From Acidiferrum sp963764675 (GTDB lineage: Bacteria; Acidobacteriota; Terriglobia; Acidiferrales; UBA7541), in the NCBI GenBank assembly GCA_963764675.1, contig CAVXTQ010000005.1, forward strand, positions 496,001 to 560,000: a DNA stretch of 64,000 nucleotides. The letters run 5' to 3'. Shown in pieces: positions 24,961-33,824 of this stretch. The translations under genes and the position numbers were made by a program. The notes under the pieces are model-generated. The model saw only the letters and a program-made list of their open reading frames with translations, searched no databases and was not told the origin of the DNA. Within the stretch, counting starts at the first letter, position 1. Each line of letters opens with the position of its first letter.

Positions 24961-27129
24961 TTGACGGACATTGTCCGGGTTAAAGATGAGTATTATGTTC
25001 GAGCTTCTTCCGCCCTGGCTGACGACCGCACCCGCGTGCTCAAATATGGCGACACTTTTGCCGTTTTCAACCGATATGGAGACATCGAAGCCTTTGGGCC
25101 CTCGCAATTCGGCCTTTTTCACGCCGAGAGCCGGCATCTTTCCCGCTTCACGATGCGCGTCAATCAGCAGCAGGCGTTACTTCTGAGCTCGACGATCCGC
25201 GAAGACAACGCTTTTTTGTCAATCGACCTCACCAACCTTGACAGCCCCGGGAATAGTGACGACACCGTGCCGCGAGGAACCGTCCACATCTTTCGATTAC
25301 AATTTCTCAGAGAGGCAGGCTGTTACCAGCATATTCGCCTCCTCAATTACGGCCTCCTACCTGTTCGACTTTCACTCCATCTTCAATTCGATGCCGACTT
25401 CGCCGATATCTTCGAAGTGCGCGGCACAAAGCGCGCACGAAAGGGTGATCGCCTGCCCGATCTGGTTGAGGGAGACGCCGCGATCCTGGGGTACAAGGGT
25501 TTGGATGGAGTGGTGCGCCGCACTCGCCTAGAGTTTTCGCCGCCGCCGGCATCTCTTACGACGCGCGAGGCTAGGTTCCAGATAACATTGGAACCGAAAG
25601 AAGAGGAATCTATATACACCACAGTTTTCTGCGAACGGAATCCTGGTGGTAAACGGTTTGAACCCTTCCCTGCAGCTTTCCGGGGATTGCAACACGATTT
25701 TGACCGCACCGGCGTCGATGAGTGCAGAATCACGACAACCAGCGAAAGCTTTACTGCATGGTTAACGCGCTCTGCCGCGGATCTGCGGATGCTGATTGAA
25801 GGCAATCCGGAAGGTCCGTATCCATACGCCGGGGTGCCGTGGTTCAACACCGTTTTTGGCCGCGACGGAATCATTACCGCTCTCGAGTGTTTGTGGATGG
25901 CACCTCGCATCGCGGAAGGGGTCTTGAACTATCTCGCCGAAACGCAGGCCACGGAAGAAATACCCGAACAGGATGCCGAGCCCGGAAAAATCCTTCATGA
26001 AATGCGTCGTGGCGAAATGGCGGCGACGAGAGAAGTTCCGTTCGCTCGGTACTATGGCAGTGTAGATTCCACTCCACTTTTTGTTGTCCTTGCCGGTGCT
26101 TATTTTGTACGAACGGGAAATCTGCCGTTTCTCAGACGAATCTGGCCGAACATCAAGCGCGCCTTGCATTGGATGGACGAATACGGTGATCGCGACAGAG
26201 ATAGTTTCGTTGAGTATCAACAGCGATCTTCCAAGGGCCTAGTGCAACAGGGTTGGAAGGATTCCCATGACTCCGTTTTCCATGCCGACGGGCGTATGGC
26301 CGAGCCACCGATTGCGTTGTGCGAAGTGCAAGGCTATGTGTACGCGGCCAAGCGGTCTGCCGCGCTGATTGCACGCTCGTTGGAGGAACCGGATCTCGCC
26401 GAGAAGTTGGATTTAGAAGCAGAAGCGCTGCGAGCGAAGTTCGAAGAAGCATTTTGGTGCGATGATCTGGGCACGTACGCGCTTGCACTGGATGGGCAAA
26501 AGCAACAGTGCCGAGTGCGTACTTCCAATGCGGGGCACGCTCTTTTTTGTCAGATTGCGAGTCAAGAGCGGGCCGAGGCCGTAACAGCGTCGCTGATGAG
26601 TGAACAGTGCTTTTCAGGATGGGGCGTTCGGACGGTCGGCGCGTCTGAGAGTCGCTACAACCCGATGTCCTACCACAATGGTTCCGTCTGGCCTCACGAT
26701 AATGCCCTGATCGGCCTGGGTTTCTCACTTTATGGCATGCAGGAGCAAGCGTGCAAAATCCTGCATGGCTTGTACGAGGCCAGTCGTCATGTTGAGTCAC
26801 AACGCCTACCCGAGCTCTTCTGCGGCTTTCACAAGAGACTCGAAGCAAGCGGCCCAACTCTCTATCCGGTCGCCTGTGCGCCTCAGGCGTGGTCTGCGGG
26901 ATCAGTATTTTTGCTCTTAAAGGCCGGCCTCGGACTGGAGGTGCGAGCTCGGGAACGACAAATTCACTTCTCAAACCCCTGCCTGCCTTTGAATCTGGAC
27001 GAAGTTCACATCGAAAATTTGCGGCTCGGAGATGCCTCTGCTGATTTTCTTATCCGCAGGGAAGGATCGGGTGTCGCCGTCGAACTTCTGCGCAAACGCG
27101 GTGACATCGAAGTTCTCAAATCCGCCTGA
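24961..27129 (+). CDS. Amylo-alpha-1,6-glucosidase (glycogen-debranching-enzyme-like)
   Basis: 722 residues, starting with TTG. The N-terminal domain (~residues 30-240) is the GDE_N_bis beta-sandwich (VFNRYGDIEAFGPSQFGLFHAESRHLSRF). The C-terminal part is the (alpha/alpha)6 glucosidase toroid with WFNTVFGRDGIITALECLW, DSVFHADGRMAEPPIALCEVQGY and YHNGSVWPHDNALIGLGF. Such proteins hydrolyse alpha-1,6 branch points or related alpha-glucosides. It lies 17 bases downstream of the GT4 gene on the same strand and is probably co-transcribed with it. There is no signal peptide, so it acts in the cytoplasm. The exact substrate is uncertain. Confidence 0.92.
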   Translation: MTDIVRVKDEYYVRASSALADDRTRVLKYGDTFAVFNRYGDIEAFGPSQFGLFHAESRHLSRFTMRVNQQQALLLSSTIREDNAFLSIDLTNLDSPGNSDDTVPRGTVHIFRLQFLREAGCYQHIRLLNYGLLPVRLSLHLQFDADFADIFEVRGTKRARKGDRLPDLVEGDAAILGYKGLDGVVRRTRLEFSPPPASLTTREARFQITLEPKEEESIYTTVFCERNPGGKRFEPFPAAFRGLQHDFDRTGVDECRITTTSESFTAWLTRSAADLRMLIEGNPEGPYPYAGVPWFNTVFGRDGIITALECLWMAPRIAEGVLNYLAETQATEEIPEQDAEPGKILHEMRRGEMAATREVPFARYYGSVDSTPLFVVLAGAYFVRTGNLPFLRRIWPNIKRALHWMDEYGDRDRDSFVEYQQRSSKGLVQQGWKDSHDSVFHADGRMAEPPIALCEVQGYVYAAKRSAALIARSLEEPDLAEKLDLEAEALRAKFEEAFWCDDLGTYALALDGQKQQCRVRTSNAGHALFCQIASQERAEAVTASLMSEQCFSGWGVRTVGASESRYNPMSYHNGSVWPHDNALIGLGFSLYGMQEQACKILHGLYEASRHVESQRLPELFCGFHKRLEASGPTLYPVACAPQAWSAGSVFLLLKAGLGLEVRARERQIHFSNPCLPLNLDEVHIENLRLGDASADFLIRREGSGVAVELLRKRGDIEVLKSA

Positions 27130-27786
27130 TACCGCCTGTCTCATAACGCAACATCTGCGGCAAAGACGGGATCCCTTTAGTGTGTTATTTTGCCGCAATC
27201 CTCGACAACTTCCTCGGTATAAAGCCAGACACGAAACTAGTCTCCGAGCTTGGCCATCACAAACGTTCTGACAGCGGAGGCTTCGGGTGCCGCCTGCGCC
27301 ATTCCGCGCGGGCTTCCTCAAGCTGCACGAAGAACGACAAAGAAGGAGCACCGGTAGAATCCGGCCTGGACATGTACTTCGCGGACTGGCCGTATCGCAG
27401 AAGCTGTCGGTCATCCATTTCTCGGATACACAGTCGAATCTCTTCGCGATTGCCTGGGTCGAGTTGAATCCCATCTCTTAAAAGAATACATTCCCACCGG
27501 TCGTCCAGCCATGTGAACGGAGACCTGCACTAGAGAGAGGAGAGGGGCAGCCGGTCTCATGTATCGGGGTATACGGTGCGTGAACACTAGCCTAGTCCCG
27601 CGCCGACCGGAAATCAATCAGGTCTTTGCAGTAGCCGGACCGGGTTCAGTTCGCTATGTGAAAAGCCTACGGAGTTTTGCAGTGGTACTAGAAAGATCGG
27701 ACAGCCGTTCCAAGACTGTACTTCTGGACACTGGAGCGCGGGCCGTCAGAGGTTGAAAATATACGTTAGTCTGCAAGAAAGGCCCC
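27130..27786. other. Gene-less stretch inside the island
   Basis: About 650 bases with several short open frames on both strands, none with coding character or recognisable motif. No repeat or RNA is evident. Confidence 0.45.
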
Positions 27787-28023
27787 ATGCTAACAATTGG
27801 TCCGATTTGCAGTCAGTGCAATGATGCGGCTGACCTCGTAACTCCGTTTAACGGCAGCGCCCTCTTGGCAAAGACCGTGACGGGGGAAATAGCAGTCGCG
27901 CTCCACAAGAGGTGCGAGGGACTGTGGGCGGATAAGAATAGCTGCGAAACGCTCATACCTCTGAAAAAGATGCGTCGGAGCGGGAACGGCCTACGATACA
28001 GCGAAGCCCGCAAGATGCCTTAG
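27787..28023 (+). CDS. Small cysteine-containing protein, unknown
   Basis: 78 residues. AGAAAGG lies just before the ATG. The sequence opens with CSQCNDAADLV and later has ALHKRCEGLWADKNSCETLIPL, so four Cys and one His are placed as in a small zinc-ribbon. The composition looks coding and the frame is the only good one here. It sits between the debranching enzyme and the convergent XRE gene. The function is unknown. Confidence 0.5.
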   Translation: MLTIGPICSQCNDAADLVTPFNGSALLAKTVTGEIAVALHKRCEGLWADKNSCETLIPLKKMRRSGNGLRYSEARKMP

Positions 28024-28046
28024 TTCGACTTCCCGTCTTCTCATTC

Positions 28047-28448
28047 CTAAGCGCGGGAAGCTTGCGCGACGCGATTCCGACCTCCAGCTAGTTTCTGAGC
28101 GAACGAGAGCAGAAGTTTACGATCCCGCTCCGCTGTCTTGCCGAGGCACCTTCTCAGTTTGTGAAGATACAGCGCGTTTTTACCTGAGCTTCCCCAAACA
28201 ATATCGTCCGAGGTCTTCCGCTTCAGAAGATTGGGGAGCTGAGGAGGCTTGTCGCCATCGTAAAACAGCTGGTAGAGCGGCACTTCCAACGCCCGCGCCA
28301 ACCTTTCCAACGTCTCGAAGGCAGGGACCGTGTGGCCGTTCTCGACGCGGGAGATGTAGGCGCGTAACAATCCTGTTCTCTTTTCGATGTCTCCTTGGGA
28401 GAGCTTCTTGCTTTCGCGCAACTCTCGTAACCGGTCGCTGATGACCAT
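28047..28448 (-). CDS. XRE-family helix-turn-helix regulator
   Basis: 133 residues. The N-terminal HTH_3 domain is clear: RLRELRESKKLSQGDIEKRTGLLRAYISRVENG, then PAFETLERLARALEVPLYQLFYDG. The C-terminal ~60 residues (GKNALYLHKLRRCLGKTAERDRKLLLSFAQKLAG) form a helical tail. The start ATG has AGGAGG upstream. A decayed paralogue lies immediately upstream on the same strand at 28533-28787. The targets are unknown. Confidence 0.9.
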   Translation of the reverse strand: MVISDRLRELRESKKLSQGDIEKRTGLLRAYISRVENGHTVPAFETLERLARALEVPLYQLFYDGDKPPQLPNLLKRKTSDDIVWGSSGKNALYLHKLRRCLGKTAERDRKLLLSFAQKLAGGRNRVAQASRA

Positions 28449-28532
28449 CTGGTGCCTCCTTGTGGGCCGAATTCTAGAGCGTCATTGTATATGATGCGGT
28501 CCAAGGGAGCGCGTTGATCGGGCACGCCAAGT

Positions 28533-28787
28533 CTATCGTTTGCGACCGGTCATTCGCCGCGTCATCTGCAGCAACAAGTCGCGGTCACCGGGCTGCATTG
28601 CCGCGAGCGCCCTACGTAGTTTTGCCAGATGGCGGGCCGTTCGTCCGGATGCACCTCATTCGCGGCTCCGTACTCCGGGCATCGACACCAAGGGTGGCTC
28701 TTCGCCGTCGTAGAGGAGCTGATAGAGCGACGACTGTTCCTCTGGTTCGGCCCTGTGCCCACCAAGCGAGCGGTCTTCATTTTCCAT
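28533..28787 (-). pseudogene. Decayed XRE-type regulator paralogue
   Basis: Read from ATG 28787 on the minus strand, the frame gives LYQLLYDGEEPPL, matching LYQLFYDGDKPPQ of the intact regulator, then an in-frame TGA where the paralogue has Trp. It continues as GRTARHLAKLRRALAAMQPGDRDLLL, parallel to GKNALYLHKLRRCLGKTAERDRKLLL. The HTH part is missing from the front. So it is a 5'-truncated gene with a nonsense codon. Confidence 0.7.
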
Positions 28788-29114
28788 AGGCCGCGATGAT
28801 ACCGGGCTACGGGGCTAACGAAAAGATGCAGCAGGGACTTGAAGCCACGACCCCTCCGCCGCTGCTCGGATTGGAATCCATTTGAGAAATCCGGAAAACG
28901 TCAAAATGCCGCCAATTCGAACGTTTTTGAGTGTTCTGCTAAGCTTCCCAAGCTTCGGACATGGATTCTCTTAGGAAGCTGTTGGGATTGTCATCCAGCG
29001 GCTGGCTCAAGTTATCACTCGCATCGCCCGTGCATGAATCGAGCTCGTCAACGGTATTGCCCCTTATTGCCCTCGAGTATTTTTCATAAATACTTATGTT
29101 GCAGAATCATGGGT

Positions 29115-29187
29115 GATCGAGACGTTGGGGTTCGAACCCACGACCTTCCCGGTTTCACCGGGACGCGCTCACCAGCTGCTCGAATCA
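29115..29187 (-). pseudogene. tRNA-like remnant (GAA anticodon arm)
   Basis: On the minus strand a D-arm-like GGTGAGCGCG is followed by an anticodon arm TCCCG-GTGAAAC-CGGGA (anticodon GAA), the variable AGGTC and a T-arm GTGGG-TTCGAAC-CCCAA. The acceptor stem does not pair beyond a few bases, so this is not a functional tRNA. It is flanked by a 9-bp direct repeat GAATCATGG at 29104 and 29182. Confidence 0.55.
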
Positions 29188-29416
29188 TGGCACGGTCTTT
29201 CCATGACTTGATTTGGCGCTCGCGGCGAACGGCTTCGGTGCGAGTTGGTAGCTTTCCTGATAGACCAGCGCCAAGGGCCGCGATTTTTCAGCGATTTTGA
29301 GTAATTGGCATTGTGATAGGCGAAACGTGCTCCAGATCTTTGCGTTTTTCCAACGTAGTAGCGGCCGGTCGATTCGCTTTGCAAGAATATAAACGTAGAA
29401 TATCATAGATGTGAAA

Positions 29417-29494
<78 letters not shown>

Positions 29495-29512
29495 ACCGGA
29501 GTGAAACAAAAC

Positions 29513-29563
29513 GTCGACCTTCCCGGTTTCACCGGGACGCGCTCCCAACTGCGCCACGGCCCA
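29513..29563 (-). pseudogene. 5' two-thirds of a tRNA-like sequence
   Basis: The acceptor 5' strand and D-arm (GGGCCGTGGCGCAGTTGGGA) are nearly identical to the adjacent tRNA-Ala. The anticodon arm (TCCCG-GTGAAAC-CGGGA) is the one seen at 29115-29187. The sequence stops after GGTCGACG, so the T-arm and 3' acceptor are missing. It is a mosaic, truncated copy 18 bases upstream of tRNA-Ala. Confidence 0.55.
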
Positions 29564-29611
29564 CCGAAGAGCGACTAGATTCATGCTAGCATTCGGCCCC
29601 ACGGTTCGTCT

Positions 29612-30628
29612 ATGACTTGGAAACGTAGACGAAATGGAAAGGCAAACCTGATGCGCTTCTGCGATGGCGTGTTGAGCACAATGAGCGTAGCGGCAATGGC
29701 ACTCGTGGTTGCAGCGGCCGCCTACGGTCAAGCGACAACGTCCGCGCAGGATTCTCGCGAAAAAAATGGTCACGCGGCCATCAAGTTCGCGGTGGAAGTG
29801 CCCCTGCTCGATTGCGATGGAACCCCATGCGTCGAGGCGCGCATTGGTGCTGGCAAGCCGATGCGATTCGGCATCGACACCGGCAACGTGGATTCGGTAG
29901 TGGACGCAAAGATTGCGGAAGAGGCGGGGCTGAAGCCGTCCGAGCCGCCGAAACCGGGTGCTCCATCGGGGATGTTCCGTACCGCGATGCCGGCCGTACA
30001 CATTGGCGGGCTCACGCTGACGAACGTCGTGGCACTGGGGATGGATCTGTCCGAGATGATTTCGCAGAAGCAGATGCCGCACGTGGCGGGAACGCTGGCG
30101 TACCCGGCGTTCAACGATCGGATCGTACAACTCGATTTTACGGCGCACAAAATGAGGATTTCCGAAGTATTGACGGCGCCGGCGGCCTGCGCGGCCGCGT
30201 GCGGCAAGATTTCGCTCATCACTTTTGGAAAGGAAGGACCGCCGATCGTGGTCGCGGAAGGCTTTGAGATCAATGGAGAGGGCGTGTCGGCGCAAGTGGA
30301 CACCATGTACACGGGTTCCGTGCTGATCTACACGACTTCGATCGAGAAACTGAGCCTTTCGGGCGCTGCGAAATCTACGGAGACGCGATTCTTCCCGCTG
30401 ACGGATGGCGGCGTGGACATGAAAGTGGCGCCCGCGCAGAAGGAAGGGTTTCGCGGAACGACCCTGTTGCAAGAAGGTGCGAAGGTCTACTTTCCCACTG
30501 AGACCGTGCACGAACCAGACGGATTATTTGACGCAACGGTGGGGCTCGAACTATTTCGCGACGCCATCGTCACCTTGGATTTTCATGATATGACCATCGC
30601 TGTTCGGCGCGTCGCAAAGCCCGCGTAG
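29612..30628 (+). CDS. Secreted retropepsin-like aspartic protease
   Basis: 338 residues from the first ATG; an ATG 13 codons in (MRFCDGVLS) is also possible. The hydrophobic MSVAAMALVVAAAAYG is the signal peptide. The catalytic motif is in RFGIDTGNVDSVVD (DTG), and the second half has GVSAQVDTMYTGSVLIYT, a likely second lobe in which the DTG is degraded to DTM. It resembles the aspartyl-protease-like domain proteins abundant in Acidobacteriota. The second protein of this type in the window is at 52898-53767, which keeps two DTG motifs. It is probably periplasmic; the substrate is unknown. Confidence 0.7.
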   Translation: MTWKRRRNGKANLMRFCDGVLSTMSVAAMALVVAAAAYGQATTSAQDSREKNGHAAIKFAVEVPLLDCDGTPCVEARIGAGKPMRFGIDTGNVDSVVDAKIAEEAGLKPSEPPKPGAPSGMFRTAMPAVHIGGLTLTNVVALGMDLSEMISQKQMPHVAGTLAYPAFNDRIVQLDFTAHKMRISEVLTAPAACAAACGKISLITFGKEGPPIVVAEGFEINGEGVSAQVDTMYTGSVLIYTTSIEKLSLSGAAKSTETRFFPLTDGGVDMKVAPAQKEGFRGTTLLQEGAKVYFPTETVHEPDGLFDATVGLELFRDAIVTLDFHDMTIAVRRVAKPA

Positions 30629-30861
30629 CCTGTTTCGTTTTTCCTCGCACCCCGATAAATCTCACCCTTCGGCGCTCTGTAAGAAATACAAACGCCCTCC
30701 GCAAAAAGACATAGTCCTGTGCTACAGCATTTCACCTAACTTCCCGAGGGCTGCACGGTAACGCCCCTCGCAAGCTGAACATTCCAAAGGTGTGGCCCAA
30801 AAAGGCACGCCGCCTGCTCTATTCCCACCCGATCACACCCTACTTTCAGCGGAAAGGAAAC

Positions 30862-31059
30862 ATGCCATTAAGCCCTTTCGACATCCTCAGGCGGCACGAC
30901 GACGGCAGTTTCATTTGGATCGAAGCAGCGCAAGACCTGAACGCGGCGCAAGCTCGTTTGCGAGAACTCTGCGCTAGCGCGCCCGGCGAGTACTTCGTCT
31001 TCGATCAAAAGAGCCAGCAGATCGTCGCCAGACTCTCGACTCGCCCGGCCGCCGATTAG
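30862..31059 (+). CDS. Small protein of a conserved two-member family
   Basis: 65 residues, from the ATG after GGAAAGGAAAC. The sequence DILRRHDDGSFIWIEAAQDLNAAQARLRELC...APGEYFVFDQKSQQIVA is aligned throughout by the protein at 33825-34028 (pattern R-x-x-D-D, W-x-E, D-L-x-x-A, R-x-x-E-L, P-G-E, D-Q, I-x-A). It is a soluble alpha/beta miniprotein. The family is common in Acidobacteriota as far as I recall; the function is unknown. Confidence 0.75.
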   Translation: MPLSPFDILRRHDDGSFIWIEAAQDLNAAQARLRELCASAPGEYFVFDQKSQQIVARLSTRPAAD

Positions 31060-31220
31060 CGCGCCGTCTAGCTCTACACGAACGTGCGCTCCGCTCCTAC
31101 TGCCTTTACCGGATAGCGAAGCCGACCCGCCCGAGTTACCTTCGCGGCGGCTATAAAAATGAAGTAGCCCTTCTCAAATGATGGCCTGATCGCAAGACGC
31201 GAACAAATTAGGAGAGCCCA

Positions 31221-31502
31221 ATGATTCGCAATCGTAACAAATGGCCGCAAGTGATTTCAGCGTTCGCAATCGGCTTGGGAGCGGGCGCTGCTCTCGGCGT
31301 CCTTTTTGCGCCGCAATCCGGCGAAGACACTCGTGACTATCTTCGCGACACCGCGCAGGACGGCGTCGACGAAGCGGTCTCGCGGGGCAAGACGCTCATT
31401 CGGCGAGCTCGCAAGAATGTCGAAGACGCGAAAGGCTTCGTTAACGACGTCGCGGACACTGCCAAAGGCGCGTTCCGCGATGCCCGCAGCGCCACTTCTT
31501 GA
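31221..31502 (+). CDS. YtxH-domain protein
   Basis: 93 residues. A glycine-rich membrane helix (ISAFAIGLGAGAALGVLFAPQSGEDTR) is followed by an amphipathic, highly charged helix (DTAQDGVDEAVSRGKTLIRRARKNVEDAKGFVNDVADTAK), the YtxH/gas-vesicle-like pattern linked to general stress proteins. AGGAG precedes the ATG. It heads a run of small genes on the plus strand that ends at the terminator at 32651. Confidence 0.88.
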   Translation: MIRNRNKWPQVISAFAIGLGAGAALGVLFAPQSGEDTRDYLRDTAQDGVDEAVSRGKTLIRRARKNVEDAKGFVNDVADTAKGAFRDARSATS

Positions 31503-31575
31503 CCACTTCTTGAGTGGATGGTTCGAACGGCCTGATCCGAGGGACAAGTCACACTAAGACGGAGGAGAAACGACA

Positions 31576-31731
31576 ATGGATCTGCTTTGGACACTCGCGG
31601 TAATCCTGGTGATCTTGTGGTTGCTGGGTTTGGTGACCTCGTACACCCTGGGTGGGTTCGTTCACATTCTGCTCGTGCTGGCTATCATCGTGGTCTTGAT
31701 CCGCGTAATTCAAGGCCGAAGAGCCGTCTAA
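31576..31731 (+). CDS. lmo0937-family small membrane protein
   Basis: 51 residues, MDLLWTLAVILVILWLLG..., with two hydrophobic helices around a Gly-rich turn (TSYTLGGFVHILLVLAIIVV) and a short basic tail (RVIQGRRAV). This is the widespread lmo0937/DUF5670-type stress miniprotein. GGAGGAG lies ~10 bases upstream of the ATG. Confidence 0.85.
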   Translation: MDLLWTLAVILVILWLLGLVTSYTLGGFVHILLVLAIIVVLIRVIQGRRAV

Positions 31732-31825
31732 GCTGCGGCAATGAGAATTTGCCGCCCTGGCGCTACGTACTTTCGCGAGTGCCGCCGTATTTTTCTAGTT
31801 TACGCAACCCAAAAAAGGAGTTGCG

Positions 31826-32122
31826 TTGAAAGCGAATGGCACGCACAAGTCTTCAAAGAACGACCCGATCCTGATCAGCCTCGCGGAGTCCATTGGTTCG
31901 ACCTTGGGCACACTTGCCGCTAAGGCCGATGCCGCGCAACGAGCGCTAACCGGGGGTAGAGTCACCACCAAGGTGAAACGAGAAGGCAAGAAGCTCGTTC
32001 GCAAGAGCAAGAAAATCGCACGCAACTTGAAGACGACGAAACTTGCCCGCTCCGCCCGCCGCAGCCTTCGACGCGCCCCCGCAAAGCGTGTAGCGCGCCG
32101 CCGCGGCAGAACTAGCAAGTAG
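31826..32122 (+). CDS. Small very basic protein, possibly DNA-binding
   Basis: 98 residues, starting at TTG with AAAGGAG 5 bases upstream. The N-terminal third is mildly acidic (DPILISLAESIGSTLGTLAAKADAAQ). The rest is Lys/Arg-rich (KVKREGKKLVRKSKKIARNLK, ARRSLRRAPAKRVARRRGR), like histone-H1-like bacterial tails. It may bind nucleic acid or be cell-envelope associated; no family is assigned. It lies between the lmo0937-like and membrane-protein genes. Confidence 0.65.
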   Translation: MKANGTHKSSKNDPILISLAESIGSTLGTLAAKADAAQRALTGGRVTTKVKREGKKLVRKSKKIARNLKTTKLARSARRSLRRAPAKRVARRRGRTSK

Positions 32123-32162
32123 CCCCATCCCGTGCCAGTCACGCCACGGAGAAAGTAACTCA

Positions 32163-32576
32163 ATGACCTCGGACGTTCCTGCGACTCAGAATCCGAACGC
32201 GCATTCCAGAATTCTTGGCATCTGCTGGATCATTTACGGCGCGATTCGCCTTGGAATGGTTCTTTGGCTGATGGCGTTTAGCGCTACCGCCACGGTTATG
32301 TTCGGCGCGCTCCTGACGCGTGTTCCCAACCCGTTCACGCTGATGGCCGACTTCCACTTGATTTATCTCGCGATTACGATGTTGTCCGCCGTAGTCGGCG
32401 TCTTGGGAATTCTCGCGGGGCTCGCTCTTCTCGCCAGCCAAGGTTTCGCGCGCCCGCTCGCACTGATCGCCGCGTTCCTTTCCCTGTCCGAAATTCCCCT
32501 AGGCTTAACCTTGGGCACCTATACCCTAGTGGTTCTACTGCCCGCCAACCCCACACGTCGCGAAGTTACCTCCTGA
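32163..32576 (+). CDS. Small polytopic membrane protein, unknown
   Basis: 137 residues with four predicted helices (ILGICWIIYGAIRLGMVLWLMAF, TVMFGALLTR..., LIYLAITMLSAVVGVLGILAGLALLA, and PLALIAAFLSLSEIPLGLTLGTYTLVVLL). The last gene of the small-protein run, it ends 75 bases before a bidirectional terminator. The sequence resembles several acidobacterial membrane proteins of unknown role. Confidence 0.7.
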   Translation: MTSDVPATQNPNAHSRILGICWIIYGAIRLGMVLWLMAFSATATVMFGALLTRVPNPFTLMADFHLIYLAITMLSAVVGVLGILAGLALLASQGFARPLALIAAFLSLSEIPLGLTLGTYTLVVLLPANPTRREVTS

Positions 32577-32601
32577 CGCACGGCGATCCGGCTCCAGCTT
32601 C

Positions 32602-32632
32602 CCGTATAGGGGCGGGCTTCAGCCCGTCCCCG
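32602..32632. repeat. Short palindrome of the 'TAGGGGCG' type
   Basis: GTATAGGGGCGGGCTTCAGC followed by CCGTCCCC: a hairpin (GGGCT/AGCCC) of the kind seen again near 36261, 58625 and 58661. It lies between the small-protein run and its terminator. Confidence 0.4.
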
Positions 32633-32650
32633 CAAGTTCTCCATACAAAT

Positions 32651-32685
32651 GAAAAAGGAAGCCGCATGAGTGCGGCTTCCTTTTC
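32651..32685. terminator. Bidirectional rho-independent terminator
   Basis: Stem GAAAAAGGAAGCCGCA / TGCGGCTTCCTTTTC with a 4-base loop, A-rich on the left and T-rich on the right. It works for both the plus-strand small-protein run and the convergent DinB gene. Confidence 0.9.
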
Positions 32686-32718
32686 TCCCATTCCGACTTT
32701 TAGTGTCTCGACGTGCGG

Positions 32719-33246
32719 TTACGCTGTTCCCGCCGCCTTCTTTGCTTCCGCGGAATCGTAACTTTCCCCATAAATCGACGGCACTTTGCCGCCCATCGGC
32801 CGTAGATAGGTCGAAAGTTGTCCCCGGTGATGGATCTCGTGGTTCATGTCGAACTGCAAATACATCACCGCCGGGAATTGAAAGAGTCCCCGAAAATCCA
32901 GCACCTTGACGAGCGCGTCGCCGGACAGCGCCGCCAGCCGCTCGTAATTCTTCGCAAACGATTCCCCAAACCAGCCGGCGATGTCGGCGGAATTTCGCAC
33001 CGAGTCCGGCCGGTTGATCGGAGAAAAATCGAACCCTCCGTCAGCGATGCCGCTCAGGAAGCGATGCTGCGCCGCCGCAATGTGCCAGGCCAGTTCCAGC
33101 GCCGTCTTCGACACCGGATCCGGTCGGTAGTCTCCCTTATCCAGAGGAATCGCCTCGATGACGCTCCGCGTCACTTTGTGTTCATTCTTCAAGCCTGGCA
33201 GCGCCATCTGAAGCAAAAACGTACCCTGTTCCGGTTGCAATTTCAT
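32719..33246 (-). CDS. DinB-like four-helix-bundle protein
   Basis: About 175 residues from the ATG that opens MKLQPEQGTFLLQ. The DinB/YfiT metal site pattern appears: a His in ELAWHIAAAQHRF, then MNHEIHHRGQLSTYLRPMGG at the end, the classic H-x3-H of these metal-dependent transferase-like folds. Members act as thiol-dependent transferases or are uncharacterised. Cytoplasmic, monocistronic, convergent with the small-protein run. Confidence 0.85.
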   Translation of the reverse strand: MKLQPEQGTFLLQMALPGLKNEHKVTRSVIEAIPLDKGDYRPDPVSKTALELAWHIAAAQHRFLSGIADGGFDFSPINRPDSVRNSADIAGWFGESFAKNYERLAALSGDALVKVLDFRGLFQFPAVMYLQFDMNHEIHHRGQLSTYLRPMGGKVPSIYGESYDSAEAKKAAGTA

Positions 33247-33513
33247 GTTCAATCACCTCAAGTGGCCCGCAGTATACCTCAAGCGACTCCTTCGCGACCA
33301 CGCTCCACGACCTACAGCGAATACCTTAGACCCTGTTGCCGCGTTCCCTTAGAAGAACATTCCGGTTCTTGCTGAAATCGTGGAGTATCTGCGTACTATG
33401 ACCCGCTACGAAAATCGGTCGCCAACGCCCAACTGTTTCAATCTTCGACTCTTATCTGCATGGCAGGGAGAATGCTCCCTACTAGCGTGACATTGGGTGG
33501 GGAGACGAGAGAC

Positions 33514-33804
33514 ATGAGAAACGATACGCTGATCAATCCTGTGATTTGCATGGAGTACGAGGCACTCCTGAAGGAATCTCACGCCGCGTTGACCGATTGG
33601 AAAAACGGACGAATGGAGATTCGTCGGTCAGGCCGCAAGGGACGAAAGATGGACAACGAACTTCGTGTGCTCCAAGCACGGTTCGCGAAGGCCTACGCCG
33701 CCTTGCAATACCACGGGCATGACTGTGAAGCGTGCCGGATAGCGTCCCTGATTCATTCCCGGTTCGGCGCGAACGTCGAGTCCAGCTACCCGCTGCACCA
33801 ATAG
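33514..33804 (+). CDS. Small protein of unknown function
   Basis: About 96 residues from MRNDTLINPV, with a GGGGAG-type site upstream. It is helical and charged in the middle (KNGRMEIRRSGRKGRKMDNELRVLQARFAKAYAALQ) and carries HDCEACR near the end, a possible metal site. It precedes the second member of the small conserved family by 20 bases. I do not recognise it. Confidence 0.6.
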   Translation: MRNDTLINPVICMEYEALLKESHAALTDWKNGRMEIRRSGRKGRKMDNELRVLQARFAKAYAALQYHGHDCEACRIASLIHSRFGANVESSYPLHQ

Positions 33805-33824
33805 GATAGCGGTCCGGTGCCTCC

